DNA of 64,000 bases from Epiperipatus broadwayi (taxonomy: Eukaryota; Onychophora; Udeonychophora; Euonychophora; Peripatidae): contig JAQFVV010012416.1 in the NCBI GenBank assembly GCA_028023455.1, positions 6,863,594-6,927,593 on the forward strand, given 5' to 3'. The number at the start of each line of letters is the position of its first letter. Position 1 is the first letter of the stretch. Below, in pieces: positions 36,126-46,999 of the stretch. The notes beneath the pieces are model-generated. The model had not been told where the DNA came from. It did not search any database and saw only the letters and a program-made list of their open reading frames with translations. A program made the position numbers and the translations under genes.

Positions 36126-37365
36126 AGTAATTTAGATCAGTGTAATACTAGAATTAACCAGAAAGGAAACCCATACTATGAGGAAAGAGGCATGATATCA
36201 TGTGCCTATTTATAAGCTACCAAAAGCAATCCCCCCAACTTAAGCAAAAAATACCTATGAAAGATGAAGCAATAAATGGATAATAGATAGTATAGTACTA
36301 TAATATCCCCATCACCAGACTAGTTTCAAACTTTTGTCTTCAACAGTAGATCGCGTTAGAATAAAACGAACATAATTGATCTTGGAATCTTATGAAGAAA
36401 CATATAAAAATGTTACGAGATATTATTATTAATATTAACTTTCTAGACAAAGGATAGAATTGACTTATAATTAGCATATAGCTTAGCGAAAGTATATTAA
36501 AACTGAATTAATGTCAAATCTATATACTTATGTGAGTTGGCTTGATTCACAATTTCTTAGGGGGGGGGGTTATTTTACACAATTAGCTTGAATAGTATAA
36601 AAGAGGGATGTCATATATATATAAGTACATTAGTTTCAATTTTAAATTTTAATCCTTATTGAGAAAAATGAAAACCAGAAACCCATAATATGAATAAGAA
36701 AATTATAGCGCTACATTGTTATGTGTGTTGATTATTCAATTTCACATTAGATTTTCTTTTTGATGAGTGTAAAGAACTACTTTCAAGCATATGAGAAAGT
36801 TCTGATGTTTTGAGCATCATTTTCATTATCTCAGTCCAAAATAAGGTACAGTATTCTACGGTCAATTTACCACTAGGTTGCTTCTGCTCAATCATTTCAC
36901 CAACCAGCTTTAGACACTCAAGTATATCTTATCGTGCTCAGAAAGGCATATTCAATAAAAGATACAGATCAATAAACCGTCTATTGACCTCACTACAGAA
37001 GTATATTATCTTCATACAACCATTTGAGTACTTGCCGCTGAAAATATAAAGAAAATTTCAACCTTGAAATCTGCTTAAACCTATAACCTTAACCTTAATA
37101 ACGAAAAATTCAAAACAATTAAATGCTTAATTGTCTAATTTTAAATTTTATTTATTGCTAATTAAAACAGTTGTTTCGTCTTACAAAACACCTGCATATT
37201 GGAAAACATTTTTTTTTTATTGTTAAATAATCTATTGAAGTAACAGTTATGTTTAAAATTTCTGTAATAAAAAAATTTAAACAATAAATTAAAATCGCAT
37301 TTTTATAGTTTATTATAAAAACTTTTTATGCTTCAAATTGATATTAACTTTATATGTCATTACAG
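36126..37365. other. Putative intron sequence; one degenerate ribozyme-like site
   Basis: On the minus strand near 36310-36355, CTGTTGA, a weak hairpin, GAAACTAGTCTGG and GGGGATATTAT resemble family C, but stem I is poor. Otherwise nothing is seen. Confidence 0.35.
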
Positions 37366-37402
37366 ACGTTGCAAATGTTTTGAAAGAATAATATGGCCAA
37401 CG
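37366..37402 (+). CDS. CRAL-TRIO protein gene, exon with the start codon
   Basis: A 37-nt exon bounded by acceptor TATATGTCATTACAG and donor AACG|GTAAGTATA. The ATG at 37393-37395 has A at -3 and G at +4, a good animal start context, and gives Met-Ala-Asn plus the first base of a Gly codon. This phase joins exactly to the exon at 44275, and the frame in that exon is the one encoding a CRAL-TRIO N-terminal segment. The leader part contains stops in that frame upstream, so translation starts here. An intron of 6,872 bases follows, which holds a 0.93-kb palindrome of ribozyme repeats close to the donor. Confidence 0.7.
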
Positions 37403-37620
37403 GTAAGTATATATATTTAAAATAAAAATATTAACTTATTATATGTATGTGAGAATATTTGTTTATATAATTTAAAATAAAAGTCTAATTTAATTCAAAT
37501 AATATGAGTCACTCTAATATAGCGATCAATTTGTAACGGTAATATATTTAACAATGCAGTATTTCTAAGTGAAAAGTATTTATTTGTGCAGGTGTCAATT
37601 TTTTAAAAAGATAATTTAAT

Positions 37621-38548
37621 ATATAGGGTATATGAGCACAGACTTTCACACAACCCACCACTCTCCAGTCTATCTAGTAAAATTGATACACTCAAGCACA
37701 TATATGCTGAAAAGATAAATAATCACCAATAAACGTATTTTATGCTAAACCAGCAATCATCAGTTGGTCCAGATTATCATCTCCCACACATATATACTAT
37801 AAGTGCTCAGATATATATTAAGATAGACAATCTTCATACTTTAATGGACAGGCTCCAATCTACTACACATTTCAATTCTTCAACCGTCCATCCAATTGAA
37901 AATCTGATGATGGAATGCTCGAAGGCCACCCTGAGGCCGAGATTCTTGTCACACCCATGTTGAACTAAGGTCATTCTGAACCCCACATGTACAGGACATA
38001 ATCCATTAAATACATATGCAAGTATGGGTAGACATCTCTACAATGTAATAACTGAAACGCAGGCTTATATTACATATATAGACACAGGTGTATATATAAT
38101 AAGCCTGTGTTTCAGTTATTACATTGTAGAGATGTCTGCCCATCCTTGCATATGTATTTAATGGATTATGTCCTGTACATGTGGGGTTCAGATTGACCTT
38201 AGTTCAACATGGGTGTGACAAGAATCTCAGCCTCAGGGTGGCCTTTGAGCATTTCATCATCATATTTTCAATTGGATGGATGCTTGAAGAGTTGGAGTGT
38301 GTAGTAGATTGGAGCCTTTCCATTAAAGTATGAAGATTGTCTATCTTAATATATATCTGAGCACTTATAGTATAATATGTGTGGGAGATGATAATCTGGA
38401 CCAACTGATGATTGCTAGTTTAGCATGAAATACGTATATTGGTGATTATTTATCTTGTCAGCATATATGTGCTTGAGGGTATCAGTGTTATTAGATAGAC
38501 TGGAGAGTGGTGGGTTGTGTGAAAGTCTGTGCTCATATACCCTATATA
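37621..38548. repeat. Near-perfect 0.93-kb palindrome of two full family B units
   Basis: Left arm 37621-38084 is complementary to right arm 38085-38548; paired bases sum to about 76168 along the arms with almost no indels. Only about 30 bases near 38067-38100 form the turn. Outer ends are TATAGGGTATATGAGC and GCTCATATACCCTATA. The ribozyme is on the minus strand in the left arm (GAAA changed to AAAA) and on the plus strand in the right arm (intact). The start of a further tandem unit (38549-38600) repeats the central TAGACACAGGTGTATATATA sequence. Confidence 0.95.
38387..38454 (+). ncRNA. Hammerhead ribozyme, family B, best preserved copy
   Basis: Self-cleaving RNA. Inner stem I ACCAA (38400-38404) pairs with TTGGT (38439-38443). 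Outer stem I GATAATC (38390-38396) pairs with GATTATT (38444-38450), with TGG bulged between them. Core CTGATGA 38405-38411; stem II TGCTA-GTT-TAGCA (five pairs); GAAA 38427-38430; stem III TAC/GTA with no loop; then U, A and the predicted cleavage after 38438. This is the type I hammerhead layout. The loopless palindromic stem III suggests that two copies act as a dimer. Only the sequence has been examined. Confidence 0.9.
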
Positions 38549-38699
38549 TTACCTATATAGACACAGGTGTATATATAATAAGCCTGTGTTTCAGTTAAAA
38601 AGGTAATAACTGTGAAAGAGCAATTCTTCTTTCTCTACTGAGAAACCAATAATCACCAGATGGTAATGTAATATTACCACTGACGCTATTTTCAGATTT

Positions 38700-38995
38700 T
38701 TGATGTATACAGGACCAGCTTGACATAAGTCAGAATTGGAGGGTGAAGTAGACTGAAGCCTGTGCATTAAAGTTTAAAGATTTACAGTCATAATATAAAC
38801 CAAGCACTGATTATATATGTGTGTGTGAGGTTATGATATGGACCAGCTGATAAGTGCTGCTTTAGCACAAAACATGTATATTGGAAACATTTACCTTTTT
38901 CATGTGTGTGTGGTCATGTGTATCAATGATATAAGATAGAATGAATGGCTGAAGGGAGTTTGAAAGTCTGTGTTCAAATCCCCTGTAATTATAAT
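38700..38995 (+). repeat. Family B ribozyme repeat, older copy
   Basis: Matches the family from GAATTGGAGGGTGAAGTAGA to the end GAAAGTCTGTGTTCAAATCC. The ribozyme has CTGATAA and AAAA in place of CTGATGA and GAAA, so it is inactive by inspection. Confidence 0.75.
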
Positions 38996-38999
38996 AACA

Positions 39000-39412
39000 A
39001 TCAAAAAAATAAACGAATCAAGTTTAAACTTAACAAAAGAGTTTACTCACTGTGAATTGAATATATGAGATAATAGTAACTACTAATAGCATTAACTAAT
39101 GGATTTTTATTTATTGTAACATTAATTAATAGCAGATATAGGGAATCTGTTGGTATTCTCTCGTACATTTTCTATATTAATATATACAGGCAAGTTTCAG
39201 AATATTGAACTATAAAGTTGTATGTGTTACTCAAGAGTGATAACTTTTCATTTTTAACTCTGCAATCTAATGAACCATTGGCTGTACATTACTTTATGCT
39301 GTTCCAATGTATGCTCCAATATTCACACACATACATATGTTTTAGCAGTTTTGTTTTGCGTTTGCTAATTTTCATATTAGATTCTCATATCTCTTTCCTT
39401 GCAAATTGTCAA
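39000..39412. other. Intron sequence, nothing seen
   Basis: AT-rich; no supported feature. Confidence 0.4.
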
Positions 39413-39502
39413 GCATTGGTGGTTGAAAGGTCAGCGACAGCTCCTTTACAAGCAGTTGTCCCAGGTTAGTGGGTTCATTTCCCAACTGATGCTATGACAC
39501 AT
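39413..39502 (+). mobile_element. SINE family 1, older copy
   Basis: AAGCATTGGTGGTTGAAAGG (A box region), GTGGGTTCATTTCCC (B box) and the family end GATGCTATGACACATG. No clear flanking duplication, which fits its greater divergence. Confidence 0.7.
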
Positions 39503-39660
39503 GAGAAAAAAATTAGCATACTTGGTATAGTATTTATATTTGCATAATCTTGGTGTTATGCATAACTAATGTTTCTAGGGTGTTTCAATATCTTCTACTT
39601 CTGACTAATTATATACTCACACACTTATAAAATTTTATTTACTTTTATACTGTTACAGTA

Positions 39661-39760
39661 TGGAAAATAGTGGTCCCACAAGTTGTGCAACAATTGTAAC
39701 TATATGAAAATAGTGGTCCCAAGATTGGGTGACAATTGTCACTGATGGAAAATAAAGTTG
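39661..39760. repeat. Short degenerate tandem repeat, period about 43
   Basis: GAAAATAGTGGTCCCA followed by GTGCAACAATTGTAAC or GTGACAATTGTCAC is repeated twice, with a partial third GGAAAATAAAG. Confidence 0.75.
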
Positions 39761-41295
39761 ATGAAAAAAAACCTGAGGTTACAATGTCTTACAGTTGGGT
39801 AGCCATTTGTAATTGTACATCACATTAGGGCTGAATATAAAGAGATGGAAAAACATTGTCATTCCCAAATAAACAGAATATAAAATTTAATATAAAAGGA
39901 ATAAGCATGAGAGATCAGCACGTAACTAACTATAAGTTCATCAGCATTATACAAAAGTAATAATCATTCATCATCATAAATGATCAACAATAAAAAATAA
40001 ATCAACAATCAATCTTGTGACTGGGTTTGAAATGGGTCTACTATAGACCAGACTAATTATTTAGCCACTGCCAAACATAGGGCAGGAATACAAACAATAA
40101 TTATTTGGATATACATACTTAGGTCCTACTCCATCAATCATACAACCATAAGTCAAATAATGCTGAGAAACTACAAGACATCTTGACTATCATCAATGCT
40201 CTAACCACTTAGCATCATTAATGTACTGGCTAACTATAAACTAAATTTCTAAAAAAATAATAAATAAAATGTAATGTAGTGTATGAACTTTAAAGAATAT
40301 CATTTTTGTACCAACTAGGATCATCATCATATGGAGGATGTTCATAATACTAAACATTAACCCCTACACCCTATAACTGTTATTCACAAATCTAGCTCAG
40401 GAAGCAAGAACTCTATAAACTTACTGTGAGCAAGAAATAAATAAGCTTATTATAAATCACTTCAAATAATTTCTAGGTTTTCCCTATTATAAGTAAATAG
40501 TTTTATTGGGATCATTAAAAAATCCTAAAACATTAAATTGTCATGAAATAAAATCAGATATATTAGAATAAAATATTAAGACTAAAAGTATTTTTAAAAC
40601 AGTTATTTAATAACTAATTGATTAACAATAAACAAAGAAAATGACATAATGGTATGAAATTTTAAATATTCATTTCATCAAAAAATATATTTTTATAAAA
40701 ATTATAATCAATCAGTTGATTTCTATTTACAAATTAACTTTTAATTAATTAAATTATTTCTTTAAAATAACTAAGAGTTATAAAAACAATATTTTCAAAA
40801 TCAAAGATAACAATCTTTGACTTGGCTTGATCAAACTTTTGTTAAGTTTTAGAAAAGAAAATGAATAAAAAGAGAAAATTGAATGGATTAAAAAATTTGT
40901 TTCACAATTTGAAAATATTAACTTAATGAAAATATCTAAAATTATCAATTCTTACAAATAAAAAATTATTACTTTTATACATAAAAAAATTTATATTAAT
41001 AAAAATACAGTATAAAAAATATCTCCAACCATGGTTTTATTTTTTTTCTGCAGAGTCCTTCTCAAATATAATTTTCAGTTCCAGTTGAATTTTCCTTATG
41101 AAGGCTTTCATACATGAATATAACTAACTTTTCTTTTTTCTGGTATGCAGTATTTCATTTACAGGTTAGCAACAGCAAACTTTTATCCATTTTCTTTTAA
41201 TAAATTTTCCAGGTGAGACTAACACAGACAGAGACTCAAGCTCTTGGCTGCAAATAATGATGCGGAATGCTTTAAGGAATAACTTCTCTACATTT
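39761..41295. other. Intron sequence, AT-rich
   Basis: No gene or known repeat supported. Confidence 0.4.
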
Positions 41296-41532
41296 TTTAT
41301 TCCAGTAAAGGCATGTTACATTGAGGAAGATGATGTCTAGCTCTTAGCTCAATTTAGCACATGGTTTTCATTCTACAAACTGTTTTATGACTAAACTGAT
41401 AGTATGCTAGAAAGTTAGTTAAAACTTCTGCTATTCTATGTAATAATTTGGTTAAAATTTCTGTTTCTTCTTTATCACCTAGATTAAGACTTGATGTTAC
41501 TAATTTTCTTCTCTTCTGAGCCAATGTCATAT
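41296..41532 (-). other. Candidate terminal exon or retrocopy of an unknown gene
   Basis: Minus-strand open stretch after an acceptor-like TTTTTATTTTACCAG. It encodes LAQKRRKLVTSSLNLGDKEE and a helical-looking remainder with ILTKLLHRIAEVLTNFLAYY, ending at TAG/TAA-type stop 41354-41356. AATAAA (minus) stands at 41301-41296, about 55 bases further on. It is antisense inside the large intron of the CRAL-TRIO gene. No family recognised. Confidence 0.3.
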
Positions 41533-41559
41533 CTGGTAAAATAAAAATACTCATAAAAA

Positions 41560-43398
41560 AACTAAATATTATTAAAGAACTACCTTTTCTGTGTGTGTTT
41601 TTATTTTAACAAAAAATAGAATAAGTAGATCTTTATAATGGACAAAAATTATTTTATACATGCTGATGATTGGTTAAAGTAGATAAGATTATAAATTACC
41701 TCTATAACAGTAAACCAAATCATCAGCATGAAAACTAATGACAAAATAATAAATACTATCAGTCTTTCAAATAGCCCTGCCACTTTTAAGTATCATCTTA
41801 AACAAAGATAAGCATCAACTCAGATAATCATAAGCAAAATGGTAAAAAAGCCACATAGTGCAAAAATAATAAGTCATCTGTCATATACTATAACATGGAT
41901 ATTTTAGTTCAAGCAAGGTAAAACTTACAATTTTTCAGATTCTAATCAATGATGAAAAAGAAATTGAGATAGATATCCTTAGATAAATATCCTATATGAC
42001 TGAAAAATGTATAGAATTAACACAAAGATGGAAACTATCCAACCCTTGGCAACCCTAGTGTATAATTCTGTTGGAAAGACTTTTGCCCACCAGTGGATTT
42101 TTTGAAAGGCTGTTTAATCTAAATATAATAGAGAGAAAAATAACATAATACAATCAACTGTACCAAATAATTAAAACAAAATGAGTTTACAAAGAACTAA
42201 ACTCTGATTTAATAGTAATAAATGAAATCAACAATATAGCATCTTTAAAGTGATGACAGGTTTACAATAAGAAAAGTATATACTTAAGTTACCATAATAG
42301 TTCTCCATAGAAAGTCTAGGAAACCAAGAATGTTTTATTAACATTTTATGATGCAAATAAAAGCATACTGAGATGCTATAACATCTCATTAATAAATAAT
42401 GGGGCAATTTTTTTTTATTAAAATAAACATTTAAATAGTATTTTTTATATTATAAATCACTTAAATAAAGATACTATATTGGTTTATAAAACTGATAATC
42501 ACCCTATGTTATTGCTTCCTTCATTTACAAAAGATTCACAAGTTATACATCTATATGTAAACTCCTTTTAAAAACTCTACTATTAAAATCAAAGACATTT
42601 AACCTGTTCAGCACAAAAATAAAAGCAATACTTCAAAGTTTATGCAAATCTAAAAATGTTTTTTGATTATGGTTTCACAAATCTTTTTTAATTCTCTCAA
42701 TTTTTTTTACTATCAGTCAGACTGTTTTCAAATTCCATAACTATTTTCTATATTGATTGACCTTTCACTTATTGATTTATTTTTATTCTCAAATTTCTAT
42801 CTGCTTATATTAGCATAACATCTGTATCATTTTCTACTAACAACAATCACACATACCACAAGATACTGATGTTTCACTGCATAGTTATGTCATCATCAGC
42901 TGTTTTTCAATGACTATAATATTTAAAGATATATGTTACAAAAATAAATTATTTCTTTAAAATATATACAAATACATTATAATAAATAATGTGTAATTAT
43001 AAATTGGTATTTAAATAGAAAAATCACAAACAATATTCAAAATATAACCTTAGTGGATTTTCAATGCAGAACATTTTGTCCAAAGGCAAAAGTTATACTA
43101 CTAAACACACTATATAAAATAAACTCTTTTAACTTTAACTACATATGATCAAAATGCACTCAACTGAACACTATTACATTTCCTGTTCTTTATTGAGCAG
43201 CAGTATTAATAAACCGTGCTTTTATTTTCGGCAGCCTGTTATTGTACTCATTGTAATCTATCTTTGCTTTTTAAATGCTTTTATTTAACTTGAAAATTCT
43301 GTTTGTTTATTTAGATCAAATCTTGAAATTATTTTTAATATATTTCTATCAAATATACTTTCTTCAAATTTTGTATATGTCATTAGGTATTGATGATC
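41560..43398. other. Intron sequence, AT-rich
   Basis: No supported feature. Confidence 0.4.
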
Positions 43399-43518
43399 AT
43401 ACAATATTTTAATCAAGCATTGGTGGTCTAGTGGTTAGCATAGCTGCCTTTCAAGCAGCTGGTCTGGGTTCACTTCCCTGTCAACACATTTGACATATGA
43501 AAGAAATACAATATTTTA
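43399..43518 (+). mobile_element. SINE family 2 with perfect 13-bp target-site duplication
   Basis: The body (43412-43505) starts TCAAGCATTGGTGGTCTAGT, with A box TGGTCTAGTGG, anticodon arm GCTGC-CTTTCAA-GCAGC and B box GGTTCACTTCC, then CAACACATTTGACATATGAAAG. ATACAATATTTTA flanks it (43399-43411, 43506-43518). The tRNA part is derived from tRNA-Gly(UCC), with the anticodon position changed to TTC here. It lies in an intron of the CRAL-TRIO gene. Confidence 0.85.
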
Positions 43519-43787
43519 GGATTTTTTAACCATTTGTTCAGCCTAATTATAATGGCAGTAAACTTTATTAATACTAATTCATTCAGTTTTATGCAATAGA
43601 TGGCATTGTATTTTTTAAAATTATGCTTTTATTGAATTTCATAATTAATTCACTAAAAAGTGTTTACTGTTATTTAAAATAGAAATTAAAAAAGTTAAGA
43701 ATGAAATTTTAATTTATCTTGATTGTTTAACTAAAATTTTCTTTTTTAAAAAATGCTGCCTTCATAAAAATAAAGTTTTAGCAAATA

Positions 43788-44035
43788 AAATCAAGTCAAT
43801 CATCATGTGACTTAACTTGATATGCTTGTAATTATAAACTAAAATAAAGAGCATGCTAATAGCTCTAACAAGCTTTATCAATAAATGTGGAAGAGAAAGC
43901 ATTTAAAATTTCTGCTAAAGATGTCCTCATCCCCAAACTGGTTTCAATCTATAGACTATTTTCATTATTTTATTTATAAAATACAAGCTTATCAATTAAG
44001 TCATGTGATGTATGACTTGATTTTATTAACCATTT
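43788..44035. mobile_element. MITE-like element (family D) with inverted ends of about 45 bp
   Basis: AATAAAATCAAGTCAATCAT on the left and the complement of AATAAAATCAAGTCATACAT on the right; the match continues through CATGTGACTTAA to a CTTG. No coding frame. This fits a short non-autonomous DNA transposon. A decayed relative is at 23086. Confidence 0.7.
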
Positions 44036-44274
44036 ACAAATATATGAGATGACAGACTGTGGAGCTCAATATCCAAGATGGCTGCTCTACTTCCTCCATT
44101 TCTGGTTCTTAAAGTTCTTATGAACTCCCAGCAATAGTTCATTTGGTTATTTTTTTAAACATGTAATATAATTTGAATAAAAAGTATTAATAAACTAAAA
44201 AGAATAAATTTTCTAATGTTTTTTTTTCTGAAATAAAAAAGAATATTCTAAATTTTTACATTATTTTTAAATAG

Positions 44275-44445
44275 GTAAATCCGTTTATCCTTTTTTGATT
44301 GATAAGTATGAATGTCGTTTATCAGACAAAATATGTAAAAAAGCCACTGATGAGCTCAGAGAAGATTCACTCCTCCAAGAACAGGGGATTGATAGTATGC
44401 GCCATTTCATTGAGAAACAACCATGGATTATTAAATGTCGCATGG
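44275..44445 (+). CDS. CRAL-TRIO protein gene, second coding exon
   Basis: A 171-nt exon between acceptor TTATTTTTAAATAG and donor ATGG|GTAAGC. It continues the frame from 37393: codons 4-60, with YECRLSDKICKKATDELRED, then the segment GIDSMRHFIEKQPWIIKCRM. This matches the N-terminal helical lead (CRAL_TRIO_N) of alpha-tocopherol transfer protein / clavesin-like proteins, in which L(S/D)..+....A..EL.E.......I..(L/M)R..I...P....R is followed by DD.FLLRFLRARKF. The last base starts a G.. codon, fitting Asp as the next residue. Such proteins bind and move small lipids such as tocopherol, retinoids or phosphoinositides in the cytosol. The lipid-binding domain itself must lie in exons beyond 64000 or was not recognised. 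Which ligand applies cannot be told. Confidence 0.75.
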
Positions 44446-44472
44446 GTAAGCATAATATATATATATATATAA

Positions 44473-44641
44473 CCATTAGAAAACAGTCAACACTTAAAAA
44501 ATCCCAATACAGATAATAATCAACAATCACAAACTGTTGTCAAGGCAATCTCCTTTAACATCTTTATTGCCTTGACAACAGTTTGTGATTGTTGATTGTT
44601 ATCTGTATTGTGATTGTCTAAGTATTGACTGGTTTCTAATG
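44473..44641. repeat. Near-perfect hairpin with 76-bp arms just after exon donor
   Basis: Left arm 44473-44548 (CATTAGAAAACAGTCAACAC...) is complementary to right arm 44566-44641; the loop is 17 bases. The outer flanks are (TA)n on both sides. It starts 27 bases after the splice donor at 44445. It fits a foldback MITE and would form a long stem in the pre-mRNA. Confidence 0.9.
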
Positions 44642-44727
44642 ATTACTTATAAATCTATTTAGCCTTGAGCATTATTATAGTTAATATATATATATATATA
44701 TATGGTGATTTGTAAAGATTGTCTATC

Positions 44728-44861
44728 AAAAATAAATTAGAAGTCTTGCGTTGTTAGCCGAGAGGTATCGCAGCTGCCATGCAAGCAAGTAGTTGGTTGC
44801 AGACGGTTGTGGGTTCGCGTCCCGGCCGATGCTATGACATATGGAAAAAAATAAATTAGAA
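44728..44861 (+). mobile_element. SINE family 1 with perfect 15-bp target-site duplication
   Basis: Body 44743-44846: GTCTTGCGTTGTTAGCCGAG, A box TAGCCGAGAGG, B box GGTTCGCGTCC, acceptor-like ends GCGTTGT and GCCGATGC, tail ATGACATATGGAAAA. AAAAATAAATTAGAA flanks it at 44728-44742 and 44847-44861. Confidence 0.9.
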
Positions 44862-45031
44862 TTAAGTATTTAAATGATATTGTGAGCGAATCTCCCAGTC
44901 TCAAAAATAAACTGATACATCAAATTAATGTAGAATTATTTTGCTTTCTTTTAATGAATCTTTGTATTGGAAATGAAATAGAGATTGCGCACTATTTGTT
45001 TGCTTTTAAAAAAATTTAAATATTTTTTTTT

Positions 45032-45672
45032 TGCTATACAAGCCACCACAGATACTACAGTCATGATAAAGATGGTCAGACAATCAGAAACAAAGTGAAT
45101 TTGAAAACAGTTTTCTATAACTAAAAATTTGATTTTGTTGCCACAATTTAACAATAGTAAAAATTAAATCTACATTGCTTAATATGCATAACAATTTATA
45201 TCATTACAGTCCAGTATTAAAATTACTACTTTAGAATACACTGCCATAAAGGCATAAATTAAAACAAAATAAAAGCTGGTATGGCCCGAATAATTCCTAG
45301 GTCTACTTTTGCACCTTTACTGGTTCATTTTGCAGTTCTTCTTACATTTGACCAATTAGTATCTTCATATAAACACAACCAGCTCCAACAATATGCGTGC
45401 CTAAAATAGATACCAATTCCCCTTATCTGTGACCTTTTATATTTTTCCCAGTGATGGTGGGATGTTCTAGAACATAATTAATTATTATTATTTCTTATCT
45501 TTTTAACTAATCATTTTCTAATCCAGAAACGCTTACTAATATTTTATTTTTAAAATTCGTAACTTCATTATGTTTTATTTCTTTTAACTTTAGCACACAT
45601 TTTATTTTTAATTTATATTATCTCCTTAAATTCTAAATATATATGTAGCACTAAATATCTATATATATAGCA
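45032..45672 (-). repeat. 3' LTR of the gypsy element
   Basis: About 641 bp with inverted ends TGCTATA/TATAGCA. Aligned throughout to 49565-50174, for example GTTCTAGAACATAATTAATT against ATTCTAGAACATGATTAATT. Confidence 0.85.
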
Positions 45673-45689
45673 CCTCCTCCACTTCCGAA

Positions 45690-46800
45690 ATTACAATTTC
45701 TCAAGTCTCACATGGTCTTTCAAATAACTTGGTTCCTTCTTGGTTTTTTTTGGATCTATGTGAAGTTGTTTTCTTTTCAGTGGTAATGTCCTTATTTACT
45801 TTATGCCCATTAATTTACTTTTGACAAGTCCAATTACTCTAGATAATTTGGAATGTTCAGCATGGGATTATTTCTGGTTCACTCAATTTCTTCTTTCCAA
45901 TGTCTGATATGATTTACATGTTCACATAATTTTCTCTGTTTGTGTCTCAATGACTACTACTTGTTTTGACAGATGTTGTCTAATTATGCCTTTTACCCCA
46001 TATTTTCTGAGGATATCTCTCAATCAGACTTTTACTCTCTCTCTCTCCGCATACTACAATTGTTATTTTCATTACATGAAAAATATTGATCTGGGTGAAT
46101 TAGCAATAACTTTGTACAGATTTTCTGTCCAAATATCATTTCAGCTGGATATTTATCCAAACTACTCATCAGTGTATTGTGCTGATACAATAAAACAGTA
46201 TACAATATTTCTTGCTTATTTGCAGTACCTTTCTTTTGTAGCATTTACTTTGGGATTTGTACTGCTCTTTCTAAAATACAATTAAACTCAGGATGAGGGG
46301 AGAGCATAGCTATATGTCTAATTCCCCATTCCTTAAGAAAATTCTCGAATTTAGTGGACATAAAACTGATTCCATTATCAGATACTACTGTTTTGGAAAA
46401 TCCATTAAAAGCAAAAATTTCCTTAAGTTTTTCGATTATTTCTTTGGTGCTTGTATTTTTTACAATTCTATACTCAGTTCACTTTAAACACAAGTCAATA
46501 ACTACTAAAACAATGTAGCCATGGAGTAGTCTGGCATGATCAGTGCAAATATAGCTCCAAGCTTTTTTGACTACAAGCCAGATAATACAATTTTTCTATG
46601 AAACATTTGCATTCACTTGACAATTTTCACCAGCTTCATGGACGACCATACATAACATCAAACAAACCCAAACAATACCAGGATAACCTTGATGGATAAT
46701 ATGAAGAACCTGATGATGAATACTACTAGATATTAATACTCTATCATCCATTAACATGCATCCCTTATTTATGGACATTTCCCATATAGCTTTATGAAGT
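45690..46800 (-). pseudogene. Gypsy integrase, decayed
   Basis: The H2C2 zinc region DDRVLISSSIHHQVLHIIHQ precedes GYPGI (46596-46778). The catalytic core includes VVSDNGISFMSTKFENFL and LERAVQIPK (about 46290-46440), retaining the second Asp and the Glu of the D,D-35-E triad. The post-core segment SLDKYPAEMIFGQKICTKL (46032-46244) follows. Several stops and frameshifts. Confidence 0.8.
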
Positions 46801-46999
46801 ATATCAGGCTGACTTCTGGACCAGTCTTTGCTGATTCACTTGATTGGAAGTTTGTAATCTTGCTTAGATTTTGTTCAACCTGCTACCTTTTTACTGTCTA
46901 CATCAAGTTGTCTATGTAGTTAATGGTTGGATCAAGTTTGTACGGATCTGATTTAATTGGGATTCTTGACAACCTGCTAGTAAATTTAACCAATGTATC

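Noticed and set aside
37742-37963. Similar open frames recurring in family B units (21191, 33891, 37742, 38204), all antisense to the ribozyme
   Set aside because: They follow from nucleotide similarity of the repeat, occur in both arms of palindromes, differ in ends between copies and have no recognisable domain. Not treated as genes.
43412-43505. Functional tRNA gene at the SINE
   Set aside because: The acceptor stem does not close with a proper 3' end, there is a retroposon tail and a target-site duplication, so it is a tRNA-derived SINE.
43788-44035. Hammerhead ribozyme in MITE-like family D (GAAACCAGTTTGGGGATGAGG)
   Set aside because: No CTGATGA-like segment and no stem II in front of GAAA; similarity to family C is limited to one strand of stem I.
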